This document shows, piece by piece, positions 9,716 through 18,541 of a DNA stretch of 64,000 bases. Location: the NCBI RefSeq assembly GCF_002896875.1, contig NZ_CP023278.1, positions 4,534,501-4,598,500 of the forward strand, given 5' to 3'. Below the pieces are notes generated by a model that worked only from the letters and a program-made list of their open reading frames with translations, ran no database searches and was not told where the DNA came from. Each line of letters opens with the position of its first letter. The stretch's first letter is position 1. Made by a program: the position numbers and the translations under genes. Source of the DNA: Nostoc sp. CENA543. GTDB lineage: Bacteria > Cyanobacteriota > Cyanobacteriia > Cyanobacteriales > Nostocaceae.

Positions 9716-10561
9716 TTAAGCATTCACTAAATTTGCACAGTTCAAAACTTTTTCCTGAAGCCATTTATACCAACTATCTAAGCCTGCACCTGTAGTTGCA
9801 GAAACTTGAAAAATTTGGATATTGGGATTAACTTGTTGGGCATATTCTATACAACGCTGCACATCAAAGTTGATATATGGTAATAAGTCTATTTTGGTAA
9901 GAATCATAATCTCACTGGCACGGAACATATGCGGATATTTAATCGGTTTATCTTCGCCTTCTGTCACTGAAAGAATTACAACTTTTGCCTGTTCTCCTAA
10001 ATCAAATAAAGCGGGACAAACTAAATTACCGACATTTTCAATCATTAAAACTGAGTTTAATGGCGGCTTAAGTTGTTCTAAACCCCTTTCAATCATTGAT
10101 GCGTCTAAATGACAGCCTGTACCCGTATTAATTTGCACAACTTTACAGCCTGTTTCTTTAATCTTTTGAGCATCATTAATTGTTTCTTGATCGCCTTCAA
10201 TGACATTTATTGGTAATTGATTTTTTAAATCATTAATTGTGCGAGTTAATAGAGTAGTTTTCCCCGCACCAGGAGAACTCATTAAATTTAATGCCAGAAT
10301 ATTACGACCCTTAAACCATCCCCGATTTTGGGCAGCTATTAAATTATTCTTACCTAAAATTTCTTGTTCTAGAGATATGGTTGTTCCATGAATTTTTGCA
10401 TGAACGTGAGATGCTTCATATTCATGATCATGGGTATGGGTAATTACTGTACCATCAGGTAAAGTGTGTGTATGGTGATGGTGATTGTGTTCTATTTCCC
10501 CTGTTTCTAAGTTAGTAATTTTGCCTTCAGCATCATCAGAACAACCGCAAGTTACACACAT
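9716..10561 (-). CDS. hypB: Hydrogenase nickel-incorporation GTPase HypB
   Basis: HypB is the GTPase that, with HypA, loads nickel into the [NiFe]-hydrogenase large subunit. The N-terminus has the high-affinity metal motif CVTCGC followed by a histidine-rich stretch (HNHHHHTHT, then THTHDHEYEASHVH), a nickel-storage region. The G domain shows the P-loop MSSPGAGKTTLL, the metal site GTGCHLDA, ENVGNLVCPA, and TKIDLLPY as the base-recognition motif. Length is 281 residues. It overlaps hypA by about 10 bp, so the two are translationally coupled. It is the last gene of the maturation cluster. Confidence 0.97.
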   Translation of the reverse strand: MCVTCGCSDDAEGKITNLETGEIEHNHHHHTHTLPDGTVITHTHDHEYEASHVHAKIHGTTISLEQEILGKNNLIAAQNRGWFKGRNILALNLMSSPGAGKTTLLTRTINDLKNQLPINVIEGDQETINDAQKIKETGCKVVQINTGTGCHLDASMIERGLEQLKPPLNSVLMIENVGNLVCPALFDLGEQAKVVILSVTEGEDKPIKYPHMFRASEIMILTKIDLLPYINFDVQRCIEYAQQVNPNIQIFQVSATTGAGLDSWYKWLQEKVLNCANLVNA

Positions 10562-10893
10562 ACTTCCTCAACCTCTATTTCTTTAATTTTTAGTTCTTCA
10601 CCAGTGAGAATATCTAAGTGAACGCTACCACATTTACATAGACCAAATGGTTTGTCGATGGCAATTTCTGCACCACATTGGCGACATTTGGCTAAACCAG
10701 GAATTTCAATAATTTCTAAGGTTGCACCTTCGAGAATTGTGCCTTGGGTACAAATATCAAAGCAAAAATTAATCGCCTCTGGCATAATTGCCGAAAGTTT
10801 GCCAATTTCTAAAGCAACTCGGCGGACTTTTGTACCTTGGGCATATTCACTCACAATAGCGACAATATTTTGTATGATTCCTAGTTCGTGCAT
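10552..10893 (-). CDS. hypA: Hydrogenase nickel metallochaperone HypA
   Basis: The 113-residue protein begins MHELGI; the His2/Glu3 pair binds nickel. The zinc site is formed by two Cys pairs in the C-terminal half: CRQCGAE, and the CKCGS segment. HypA partners HypB in nickel delivery to HupL. It lies between hypE (18 bp upstream) and hypB (overlapping), in the common hyp order of Nostocales. Confidence 0.97.
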   Translation of the reverse strand: MHELGIIQNIVAIVSEYAQGTKVRRVALEIGKLSAIMPEAINFCFDICTQGTILEGATLEIIEIPGLAKCRQCGAEIAIDKPFGLCKCGSVHLDILTGEELKIKEIEVEEVCV

Positions 10894-10911
10894 GAAAAAA
10901 TTTACTCTTGA

Positions 10912-12015
10912 TTAACAAATTCTGGGTAATTGATCACCAACTAACATATCAATAATTCTTTCTGTACCGAAGGCAGTTTTTAATAAAACTACACCGTGCG
11001 GTGAATCAATAACTTCACCAATAATACAAGCATTTTTACCAGATGGATGAGACTGCATAGCCGCTAAAACTGTTTCGGCTTGTTCACTTTTAACTACTAC
11101 TACTAATTTGCCTTCGTTGGCTAAATATAAAGGGTCTAATCCCAAAATCTCACACATTCCTTGAACTTCTTCCCGCACAGGAATAGATGCTTCATTAATG
11201 CGAATACCGACATTAGAAGTTGAGGCAAATTCATTTAAAACTGTGGCTAATCCTCCCCTTGTAGCGTCGCGCATAGCGTGGATTTCGGGGCAAACATTGA
11301 GGATAGTGGCGACTAATTCATGTAATGGCTGACAATCACTTTCGATGTTTGTATCTAATGCTAATTCTCCACGGGCAATTAAAATTGCTGCACCGTGATT
11401 TCCTAGTTCACCATTAATAATGATGGCATCACCAGGTTGAATATTATGGGCGGAAATGTTAACGCCTGTAGGGATAATGCCAATTCCAGCCGTGTTAATA
11501 AATAATTTATCCGCCGCGCCACGATGTACAACTTTAGTATCTCCGGTGACAATTTGTACTCGTGCTTGTTGTGCTGCTGTTTTCATACTATTGACAACGC
11601 GCCGCAAAGTTTCTGTGGGTAATCCTTCTTCTAAAATGACGCTGCAAGTTAAATATAAGGGTTTAGCACCACTGACTGCTAAATCGTTAATTGTACCGTT
11701 AATTGCTAGTTCTCCGATATCGCTACCAGGAAAAAATAAGGGATCTACAACATAGGAATCGGTAGTAAAAGCTAGTCTATCTCCTTGTAGTAAAAGTTGA
11801 GATAAATTAAAGCTGGCTTGGTCTTCTAATTGCGAGAGAATGGGGTTATCAAAACTACTGACAAAAATATCATCAATTAAGTCGCGCATCGCTTTACCAC
11901 CGCTACCATGTGCGAGGGTAATCTGTGTATCTTTGATTGGATGATGGCGACGACGATTTTGGGTGATTTTTTGTAATAGTGGGTTAGGTATTGAGTTGGT
12001 TTTTGAAACATCCAT
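10912..12015 (-). CDS. hypE: Hydrogenase maturation protein HypE (cyanide-ligand synthesis)
   Basis: HypE dehydrates the carbamoyl group received from HypF to a thiocyanate on its C-terminal Cys, the source of the CN ligands of the Fe centre. The protein ends in PRIC, so that Cys is the last residue. It has the PurM/ThiL-like fold: ITLAHGSGGKAMRDLI at the N-terminus, TDSYVVDPLFFPG, GTINDLAVSGAKP and TGDTKVVHRG (ATP site), with DATRGGLATVLNE in the second half. Length 367 residues is slightly above usual owing to a leader of about 30 residues (MDVSKTNSIPNPLL) before the domain. Confidence 0.97.
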   Translation of the reverse strand: MDVSKTNSIPNPLLQKITQNRRRHHPIKDTQITLAHGSGGKAMRDLIDDIFVSSFDNPILSQLEDQASFNLSQLLLQGDRLAFTTDSYVVDPLFFPGSDIGELAINGTINDLAVSGAKPLYLTCSVILEEGLPTETLRRVVNSMKTAAQQARVQIVTGDTKVVHRGAADKLFINTAGIGIIPTGVNISAHNIQPGDAIIINGELGNHGAAILIARGELALDTNIESDCQPLHELVATILNVCPEIHAMRDATRGGLATVLNEFASTSNVGIRINEASIPVREEVQGMCEILGLDPLYLANEGKLVVVVKSEQAETVLAAMQSHPSGKNACIIGEVIDSPHGVVLLKTAFGTERIIDMLVGDQLPRIC

Positions 12016-12103
12016 TTTTTATAATTCGCAGTTTTTAATATGGAATATTAGGGTAAGGTGAGTTACATATTTGGTAACACACCTTACTATTTATTTGTCA
12101 GTT

Positions 12104-12319
12104 TTATCTACCTGTTTCATCGTGTCTACCACGATGGCGATCGCAGTGTAAAATACCATTAACAGCCCAGTTTTCCCGCTCAAATTCATCGATGTGAATT
12201 GTAATCCATTCAGGCTTAGTATCTAATGCTGCAACCATCGCATTAGTAATGGCTTCTACTAAATGCCGTTTTTTTTCGATGGAGTGTCCTCTGGCAATTT
12301 TTACGGTGACAAATGGCAT
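12104..12319 (-). CDS. 4-oxalocrotonate tautomerase-like small protein
   Basis: The 71-residue protein begins MPFVTVKIARGHSIEKKRHLVEAITNAM. Pro-1 after Met removal is the catalytic base of the tautomerase superfamily, and the beta-alpha-beta pattern fits. It sits inside the hyp cluster between hypD and hypE on the same strand. Its substrate is unknown and no role in hydrogenase maturation is established. The C-terminus (HCDRHRGRHDETGR) is charged and less typical. Confidence 0.8.
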   Translation of the reverse strand: MPFVTVKIARGHSIEKKRHLVEAITNAMVAALDTKPEWITIHIDEFERENWAVNGILHCDRHRGRHDETGR

Positions 12320-12372
12320 ACAAATGTTCCTCGCAGTGTTGTTGTGTGGAGTGTATCGCTGCTTTTTGGAGG

Positions 12373-13506
12373 TTATGGAGATGTGACTGCTCTTTGTGGC
12401 ATTGCAGTCGAAAATCTGCCATATTTATAGTATGCGGCACAAGCCCCTTCAGAAGAAACCATGCAAGTCCCAATTGGGGTTTCGGGTGTGCAAGCTGTTC
12501 CAAAAACTTTACATTGCCAAGGTTTCAGCACTCCTTTGAGAATTTCACCACATTGACAAGCTTTGTGGTCAGCAATTTTTTGGTTAGGAATGGTAAATTT
12601 TAATTCCGCATCAAATTGGGCATATTCTGGGCGAATTTTTAAGCCGGAGTTGGGGATTTCATTTAAGCCACGCCATTCAAAAGTTTCGCGGACTGCAAAT
12701 ACTTGATTCATGGCTTTTAGTGCTATTTGATTTCCCTCTTTTTGGACTAATCGATTGTATTGGTTTTCGACTTCACAGCGATTTTCTATTAGTTGCTGTA
12801 ATAACATCCAAATTGATTGGAGAATATCTAAGGGTTCAAAACCTGAGACAACTATGGGTTTATGATATTTCTGGGAAATAAATTCATAAGGTGCAGTACC
12901 AATTACCATACTGACATGACCAGGCCCGACAAATCCATCTAGTTGTAAGTCTGGGTTATCTAATAATGCTTCTAAAGCTGGAATCACTAGAACGTGATTC
13001 GTAAACATACTAAAGTTTTGAATATTTTCCTCGGCTGCTTGGAGGATGGTAAAAGCGGTGCTAGGTGCTGTAGTTTCAAAGCCAATACCAAAAAATACTA
13101 CCTCTTTATCGGGGTTATTTTTAGCAATTTGTAGGCTATCGAGAGGTGAGTAAACCATGCGAATATCTGCGCCTGCGGCTCTGGCTTGTAGTAGGCTATA
13201 TTTAGAGCCGGGGACGCGCATGGTGTCGCCAAAGGTTGTTAAAATGACATTGGGATTTTGAGCGATCGCGATCGCATCATCTAATCTACCCTTGGGCATG
13301 ACGCACACTGGACAACCAGGCCCGTGAATTAGTTCAATGTTTGCTGGTAAGATTTCTTCGATACCGTATTTAAAAATAGAATGGGTATGCCCGCCGCATA
13401 CTTCCATAATTTTTATATGTTTATCTATTTGGGAACTTAATTTTTCTATTTCCCGGCGTAAGGCTTCGGCTTTTTCTGGTTCGCGGAATTCGTCTACGTA
13501 TTTCAT
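12373..13506 (-). CDS. hypD: Hydrogenase maturation protein HypD
   Basis: HypD is the iron-sulfur scaffold that, with HypC, assembles the Fe(CN)2CO unit. Conserved features: IMEVCGGHTHSIFKYGI, ELIHGPGCPVCVMPKG, TTFGDTMRVPGS, FFGIGFETTAPSTA, GFVGPGHVSMVIG and VSGFEPLDIL. The C-terminal cysteines that bind the 4Fe-4S cluster are in KACQCGEILKGV, FGTACTPETPIGTC and SSEGACAAYYKYG. I chose the ATG at 13506 (MKYVDEFREPEKAEALRRE); an upstream ATG would translate 16 residues of tandem-repeat DNA. The frame ends 54 bp before the tautomerase gene. Confidence 0.97.
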   Translation of the reverse strand: MKYVDEFREPEKAEALRREIEKLSSQIDKHIKIMEVCGGHTHSIFKYGIEEILPANIELIHGPGCPVCVMPKGRLDDAIAIAQNPNVILTTFGDTMRVPGSKYSLLQARAAGADIRMVYSPLDSLQIAKNNPDKEVVFFGIGFETTAPSTAFTILQAAEENIQNFSMFTNHVLVIPALEALLDNPDLQLDGFVGPGHVSMVIGTAPYEFISQKYHKPIVVSGFEPLDILQSIWMLLQQLIENRCEVENQYNRLVQKEGNQIALKAMNQVFAVRETFEWRGLNEIPNSGLKIRPEYAQFDAELKFTIPNQKIADHKACQCGEILKGVLKPWQCKVFGTACTPETPIGTCMVSSEGACAAYYKYGRFSTAMPQRAVTSP

Positions 13507-13671
13507 AATTTTAGGGAATAAGGAATAGGGAATAGGGTTCGGGAAATAGGGCATGGGGTATTGGGCATTGACGTAAATATTTCTCCCTTGTCTACCTTGT
13601 CTACCTTGTCTCCCCCTGCCCAGGTTCTCTAATTTTGAATTTTGAATTTTGAATTTTGAATTTTGAATTAA
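13507..13671. repeat. Tandem heptamer repeats between hypC and hypD
   Basis: The gap holds runs of ttttgaa (five or more units near 13630-13668), ctaccttgt units and ggaataggg units. These are STRR-type repeats. They separate hypC from hypD on the minus strand and may form weak structure in the transcript. No gene is seen. Confidence 0.75.
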
Positions 13672-13938
13672 TTAGCCCCCTGCCCCACTGCCTCCTGTCA
13701 CTAACGCGATTTCTTCTAATAATTTAAGCGTCTCTGCTGCTTCTTGTTCGTTGATTCTATTCATGGCGAAACCAACGTGAACTAATACCCAGTCTCCTAC
13801 GCATGATTCGGGGGGATGTTGTTCGTCTACTATGCAGGCGATGTTTACTTGGCGTTTGACTCCACCAATGTTTACTATGGCTAGTTTTTGGTTAGTGTCA
13901 CTGATTTCTACTATTTGTCCGGGGATTCCTAAACACAT
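13672..13938 (-). CDS. hypC: Hydrogenase assembly chaperone HypC
   Basis: HypC (HypC/HupF/HybG family) binds the hydrogenase precursor and HypD and carries the Fe ligand unit. The essential N-terminal MCLGIPGQIVEI is present, with the reactive Cys at position 2. It continues with KLAIVNIGGVKRQVNIACI and GDWVLVHVGFAMNRINEQEA. The true start is the ATG of MCLGIPG (88 residues); the frame opens further upstream but nothing there resembles the family. The C-terminus ends in VTGGSGAGG, a small Gly tail. Confidence 0.96.
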   Translation of the reverse strand: MCLGIPGQIVEISDTNQKLAIVNIGGVKRQVNIACIVDEQHPPESCVGDWVLVHVGFAMNRINEQEAAETLKLLEEIALVTGGSGAGG

Positions 13939-14054
13939 TTTTATGTTCCTTGGTGGGGTGGGAGGAAGAGTTTTTATCACGCATTCGCCCTTGGCGTTCC
14001 GCTTGCAGTAGGCGCAAAGACGCAAAGGTATAAGAGGGGTTTTTGGGTGGGGAT

Positions 14055-16478
14055 TTATGAATTTTTGATGGCGGCGGTGATTAGGGCTTGTCCTAGTGAT
14101 AAACCACCGTCGTTCGTGGGAATTAGGCTGTGGGTGAGGATGTTTATTTGTAGTTTTTTTAATTGGCTTTTTACTAGGTTTAATAAAATTGTGTTTTGAA
14201 ATACTCCTCCGGTTAATACAACTTGATTAAATGTGTGTTCTTGATGTAGGAGTTTAACCATTTCTACAATGACATTAGCTAAACTTTGATGAAATTTAGC
14301 GGCTATGATTGGCTGGGGTGTCTGTTGCTTAATATCATTAAGTAAATATTGCCACATGGGGCTGGACTCTATACAATAAATACTATCGAAAAAGCTCAGA
14401 CGAAAAGGGTAGTTTGCAGTTTCTTTAGGATTATTTAATGTGTGAATATCGGCTATGGCTTCAAGTGCGATCGCAGCTTGTCCTTCATAGCTACATTCTG
14501 CGGTACAAATGCCAATAGCCGCCGCCACAGCGTCAAATAGTCTTCCGACTGAAGAAGCTAAGGGGGCATTAATACCTTTTTCTACAAGCTGATTCAGCAG
14601 TTTTATGGGCTGTTGATTTAAAAATTTTAAGATTTCTAAATCACTATATTTTTGTTGGCAATCTTCCCAAAGATTAGCCGCAAGTAAATGGGCGTAGGTA
14701 TTTCGCCAAGGTTGATAAATTGCTTGTTCACCGCCAATCATTGCTACTGGTTTAAAGGTGGCAAGGCGTTGAAATTGGCGATAATCAGCTAGTAAGAATT
14801 CTCCTCCCCACAGTTTACCATCTGCGCCATAGCCTAAACCATCGCAAGCAATACCTAAAATGGGATTTGTATCTAGGGGAATACTATTTTCTGCCATGCA
14901 AGCGGCGATATGGGCGTGATGATGTTGGATGGAATAAACGGGGAGATTGTTTGCTGTGGCGAGTTCTTGACCGAGTTTTGTTGAGAGATATTCGGGGTGT
15001 AAATCGACTGCGATCGCTTGTGGTTGATGTTCAAATAAGTTTAAATATAAATTGAGTGTATCTTGATAAGCATTCAACGCTGCCGCGTTTTCTAAATCTC
15101 CTAGATGTTGTGAGAGAATAGCTTCCCCTTCTCTTAATAAGCAAAAGGTATTTTTTAACTCACTCCCCATTGCTAAAATCGGCGGGACATTATCAAATCC
15201 TGGTGGTAATTTTAGCGGTGCTGGTGCGTAACCTCTAGCCCGACGAATTGTTTGTAATTTATCATCAACAACCCGCACCACAGAATCATCTACTCTATTG
15301 ACAATCTCTCGATTATGTAAGAGAAAATAATCAGCAATGTGACTTAATTTTTCTCTAGCTTCATCATTATCTATACATTGCGGTTCATCCGAAAGATTAC
15401 CACTAGTTAATACAATCGGACGATTCATCCGCCGCAAAATTAAATGATGTAAAGGTGTATAAGGTAGCATGAAACCCAGAGTATTTTGCCCTGGTGCTAC
15501 GGAAGGGGCTATAAAGTGCTGAGTGCTGAGTTGTGAGTGCTGAGTAAGCAGTTCTTTAATTTTGAATTTTGAATTTTGAATTTTGAATTGATGTGTCCCC
15601 AGTCCCTTTTTTTGTAACAATACAATAGGTGCGGCTGGACTTGTTAATAATTCGCGTTCTTGATCATTAACAAAACAATATTCTTCAATAATGGCAATAT
15701 CTCGCGCCATCAAGGCGAAGGGTTTATCATAACGTTTTTTACGCTGACGTAATTTTTGTACAGCTGCTTCTTGTGTCGCATCACAAGCCAGATGAATACC
15801 GCCTATACCTTTAATAGCAACAATTTCACCCTTTTGCAGTAAGGTACAAACAGCGTCTACATCATCCAACATTGAAAACATGGAAGCCGTCACAGGTTTA
15901 CCATCAGCCCGTTCTAGCCAAGCTTGGGGGCCACATATATGACAGGCTACGGGTTGGGCGTGAAAGCGGCGATTTTCGACATCGTGATATTCGTCCTCGC
16001 AGTTGGGACACATGACAAACGCAGACATACTAGTGTTGCATCTGTCGTAGGGAATGGCGCGAATAATACTTAAACGGGGGCCACAGTGGGTACAGTTGGT
16101 AAAAGGATAACGATAAAAGCGGCTAAAGGGGTCAAAAATTTCTTGCTGACATTGGGGACAAGTCGCCGCATCAGGGGAAATTTGAGTTTTAGCAACACCG
16201 CTAACACTACCAGAGATGACAAAATCATCAAAATTCAACTCTCCTGGATAGGGAGTTCTGACGAGTTCGGTAATTTTTGCTAGCGGGGGACATTCCGACT
16301 GTAATCTGGTGACAAATTCTGTTAATTCAGTTTCATCACCGGCTACCCGAATTAACACACCTTCCCCATCATTACAAACATCTCCCCGCAAACCGCAGGC
16401 TTTAGCCAGACGATAAACTGTAGGGCGAAATCCTACCCCCTGTACAGTACCGCGAACTCTAATTTCTTCAGTCGCCAT
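14055..16478 (-). CDS. hypF: Carbamoyltransferase HypF
   Basis: HypF converts carbamoyl phosphate to a carbamoyl-adenylate and passes it to HypE. Domains in order: an N-terminal acylphosphatase domain (IRVRGTVQGVGFRPTVYRLA), two zinc-finger-like Cys sets (CPQCQQE and CTHCGPR; CPNCEDE and CHICGPQ), a YrdC-like domain (GEIVAIKGIGGIHLACDA, RKKRYDKPFALMARD), and a Kae1-like domain (YSIQHHHAHIAACMAE, GIACDGLGYGADGKLWGGEF, TGGVFQNTILL). Length is 807 residues, larger than usual, because a stretch of tandem-repeat DNA is translated in frame around 15513-15600. The gene start overlaps the end of the NHL gene upstream. Confidence 0.97.
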   Translation of the reverse strand: MATEEIRVRGTVQGVGFRPTVYRLAKACGLRGDVCNDGEGVLIRVAGDETELTEFVTRLQSECPPLAKITELVRTPYPGELNFDDFVISGSVSGVAKTQISPDAATCPQCQQEIFDPFSRFYRYPFTNCTHCGPRLSIIRAIPYDRCNTSMSAFVMCPNCEDEYHDVENRRFHAQPVACHICGPQAWLERADGKPVTASMFSMLDDVDAVCTLLQKGEIVAIKGIGGIHLACDATQEAAVQKLRQRKKRYDKPFALMARDIAIIEEYCFVNDQERELLTSPAAPIVLLQKKGLGTHQFKIQNSKFKIKELLTQHSQLSTQHFIAPSVAPGQNTLGFMLPYTPLHHLILRRMNRPIVLTSGNLSDEPQCIDNDEAREKLSHIADYFLLHNREIVNRVDDSVVRVVDDKLQTIRRARGYAPAPLKLPPGFDNVPPILAMGSELKNTFCLLREGEAILSQHLGDLENAAALNAYQDTLNLYLNLFEHQPQAIAVDLHPEYLSTKLGQELATANNLPVYSIQHHHAHIAACMAENSIPLDTNPILGIACDGLGYGADGKLWGGEFLLADYRQFQRLATFKPVAMIGGEQAIYQPWRNTYAHLLAANLWEDCQQKYSDLEILKFLNQQPIKLLNQLVEKGINAPLASSVGRLFDAVAAAIGICTAECSYEGQAAIALEAIADIHTLNNPKETANYPFRLSFFDSIYCIESSPMWQYLLNDIKQQTPQPIIAAKFHQSLANVIVEMVKLLHQEHTFNQVVLTGGVFQNTILLNLVKSQLKKLQINILTHSLIPTNDGGLSLGQALITAAIKNS
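15513..15600. repeat. STRR block translated in frame inside hypF
   Basis: The plus strand reads tgctgagtgctgag followed by ttttgaa units. In the hypF frame this gives HQFKIQNSKFKIKELL followed by TQHSQLSTQHF, a low-complexity segment between KKGLGT and APSVAPGQNTLGFMLPY. The same heptamers occur between genes at 13630, 29110, 32110 and 39800. The insert keeps the frame open. Confidence 0.9.
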
Positions 16479-17649
16479 AGTTCATCCGCCATAGCAAAAT
16501 TCGGTTATTGCCAGAATCCGAGATTACCGCCGTTTTGCCACAAACTTTTATTCCGTAACACCAATTTAAGCTGTGGCGTGTGGGTGTTCCGAAGTTGCGA
16601 TTTTCGCTTTTACTTTGAAAGGTGTCTTGCCCAACAATCCCATCTGCCACAGCACCCTGCAATGATAATATTGACTCTGGCTGCTTCCATCCTAACAATC
16701 GAGAATTAGCAGTATCTGCCACTAATAACCATTCTCCAGCGACAGCTACACCATAAGGCATACTCAAACTACTCGCACTAGGGAAATAAACTCCCTGGTT
16801 CATCTCTACAACATCAAAATTTTTCTGTCCTAAAACCACCGCACAAGGGGCATTATTTTCTGTTGGTATCCCTTGCCAAATCATCACTCGATTATTACCC
16901 GCATCGGTGACAACTAAATTATCATGCCAAATTGCAATATCATGACACCAACGCATACTCGCCGCCGTCGGAGAACCACCACCATTTTCATTGCGAGATG
17001 TCATATCCGGCTGTCCTAAGACTATATCAGCTGGTTGTCCATTTTCTGTAGGTAATTGCTGCCAAATTAATAATCTTCTATTACCTGTATCTGCTACAAA
17101 TAACTTACCTTGATGATAGAAAATACTATAAGGCCAGTGCATAGTATGCGCCGCAGGTTGATGACTTCCCCTATTTGGTTGATTGTCAGTAAAATTAGCT
17201 TGTCCTAATACTAAATCCGCAGGAACATTACTATCTTCTGGTAATTTATGCCAAATTAAAACCCGATGATTCCAAGCATCTGCTACGGCTAAACCTTCGC
17301 CACACACACAAATACCCGTCGGTACGCTAAAAGTGTTTCTTCCTGGTGTACCTTTAGCATTTTGTCCTTCATGATAAAAATCTGGCTGTCCAATTACCCA
17401 GTCAGCCGGTTGACTATCTTTTGTCGGTAAATTACGCCATCCTAATAAGCGATGATGTCCTGTATCTGATACCCATAATGAACCGTTTTCAGATACTAAA
17501 CAAGCACCACGGGGGCCAAACATTGTGGTAGGAGTTGGTGCTAACGGAATCGCCAATAATTCTGGGTTGAGAATATCACCTAAAATCACCTCTGCACCTT
17601 GAGGTGATAAGGGTAAATTTGGGGTAATTTGTGTTAAATCTATGTGCAA
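16468..17649 (-). CDS. NHL-repeat (beta-propeller) protein upstream of hypF
   Basis: The 393-residue protein repeats a pattern of about 55-60 residues: VSDTGHHRLLGWRNLP, VADAWNHRVLIWHKLP, VADTGNRRLLIWQQLP, VTDAGNNRVMIWQGIP, VADTANSRLLGWKQPE and ISDSGNNRILLWR. Each is followed by ADxVxGQxxF. This makes a six-blade NHL propeller, likely a protein-interaction scaffold. There is no signal peptide, so it is probably cytoplasmic. Its 3' end overlaps hypF by 11 bp, so it is coupled to the maturation genes. A role in hydrogenase assembly is inferred from position only. Confidence 0.88.
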   Translation of the reverse strand: MHIDLTQITPNLPLSPQGAEVILGDILNPELLAIPLAPTPTTMFGPRGACLVSENGSLWVSDTGHHRLLGWRNLPTKDSQPADWVIGQPDFYHEGQNAKGTPGRNTFSVPTGICVCGEGLAVADAWNHRVLIWHKLPEDSNVPADLVLGQANFTDNQPNRGSHQPAAHTMHWPYSIFYHQGKLFVADTGNRRLLIWQQLPTENGQPADIVLGQPDMTSRNENGGGSPTAASMRWCHDIAIWHDNLVVTDAGNNRVMIWQGIPTENNAPCAVVLGQKNFDVVEMNQGVYFPSASSLSMPYGVAVAGEWLLVADTANSRLLGWKQPESILSLQGAVADGIVGQDTFQSKSENRNFGTPTRHSLNWCYGIKVCGKTAVISDSGNNRILLWRMNYGD

Positions 17650-17760
17650 GGTTTGGTTTCAGGAAATTGTAGAGATGTGTTGCTAACTAATATTGAAACG
17701 TATTAGCGAATTGTATTATGTAGCAGCGATCGCAATTTTTTTGTAGTTGATCAATATCTC

Positions 17761-18237
17761 CTACCGCACAGCAATTACTGTTGTAATTTCCGGACAATAT
17801 TCTTTAATTGCCTGTTCTACTCCTTGGGATAAAGTCAAAGTAGAAGCCGGACAATTACTACAAGTACCAATTAACCTGACTTCCACTGTATCAGGTGGTT
17901 TGATGGCTACTAATTCCACATCTCCATTGTGACTTTGCAAACCTGGACGCACTCCATCCAGGGCGGCTTGGACACGTTGTGAAAGTGGTGGTTTGGGCGG
18001 TTTAACTAACTCATGATAAAGCAGAACCCCGTAGACAACTTCATCCTTAACCGCATTTTGTAGTGCTGGTAAGGATTCCTGCTTCACACTTTTAATTAAC
18101 CGCGTCAAAGCTTCTTTATGTAAATCTTCAATTGCCCTTTTAAACCCAACAGCTACACTACGCTGACTTTCATCCCAATTAGAGATAATCGCCTCAAAGC
18201 GGTTAATTTCCGTTACTAATTCTTCTAAATCACTCAT
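17761..18237 (-). CDS. NifU C-terminal-domain Fe-S scaffold-like protein
   Basis: The C-terminal about 75 residues match the NifU/Nfu domain: VQAALDGVRPGLQSHNGDVELVAI, then the cluster-binding pair in GTCSNCPASTLTLSQGVEQAI. The N-terminal about 80 residues are a helical extension (LVTEINRFEAIISNWDESQRSVAVGFKRAIEDLHKEAL) that I do not recognise as an IscU domain. It probably carries or delivers Fe-S clusters; its place between hyp genes and hupS suggests supply to HupS, but that is inference. Length is 158 residues. A gap of about 110 bp separates it from the NHL gene. Confidence 0.88.
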   Translation of the reverse strand: MSDLEELVTEINRFEAIISNWDESQRSVAVGFKRAIEDLHKEALTRLIKSVKQESLPALQNAVKDEVVYGVLLYHELVKPPKPPLSQRVQAALDGVRPGLQSHNGDVELVAIKPPDTVEVRLIGTCSNCPASTLTLSQGVEQAIKEYCPEITTVIAVR

Positions 18238-18303
18238 GAATTACCCTCTCCCTCTCTCTGCGCCTTTGCGCCTTTGCGTGAGATTTACACCCCATAATCA
18301 ACC

Positions 18304-18528
18304 TCACTTCATCTTCAAATCCTTAAAAAGCCAAGGCATAACCGCACCCGCAACCACACTAGAAATCCCTACAACATATGCTAAAGGCAACTGCAATAAA
18401 GCCAGCAAAACAAACGTAAAAAAACCAATACTAGACCCAATTACAGTTTGTCTAACCACATAAATCGGATCACGCAGTAACTTGCCTTCAAAAAATAATT
18501 TGGCAGAATACCACCCAATTTTCAACAT
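18304..18528 (-). CDS. Small hydrophobic protein of the hydrogenase locus (copy 1)
   Basis: The 74-residue protein starts MLKIGWYSAKLFFEGKLLRDP and has two hydrophobic segments (VIGSSIGFFTFVLLALLQLPLAY and VVGISSVVAGAVMPWLF) before KDLKMK. It has no family I can name. A paralogue with the same ends lies at 22516-22740. It follows the next small membrane gene by 13 bp on the minus strand. Conservation as a duplicated pair next to hupS suggests a membrane role linked to the uptake hydrogenase; this is inference. Confidence 0.78.
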   Translation of the reverse strand: MLKIGWYSAKLFFEGKLLRDPIYVVRQTVIGSSIGFFTFVLLALLQLPLAYVVGISSVVAGAVMPWLFKDLKMK

Positions 18529-18541
18529 AATTTCCCCCGAA

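Noticed and set aside
12243-12603. Frames on both strands overlapping the 3' end of hypD and the tautomerase gene
   Set aside because: They are shadows of hypD and the tautomerase gene; the hypD frame contains all family Cys motifs up to its end.
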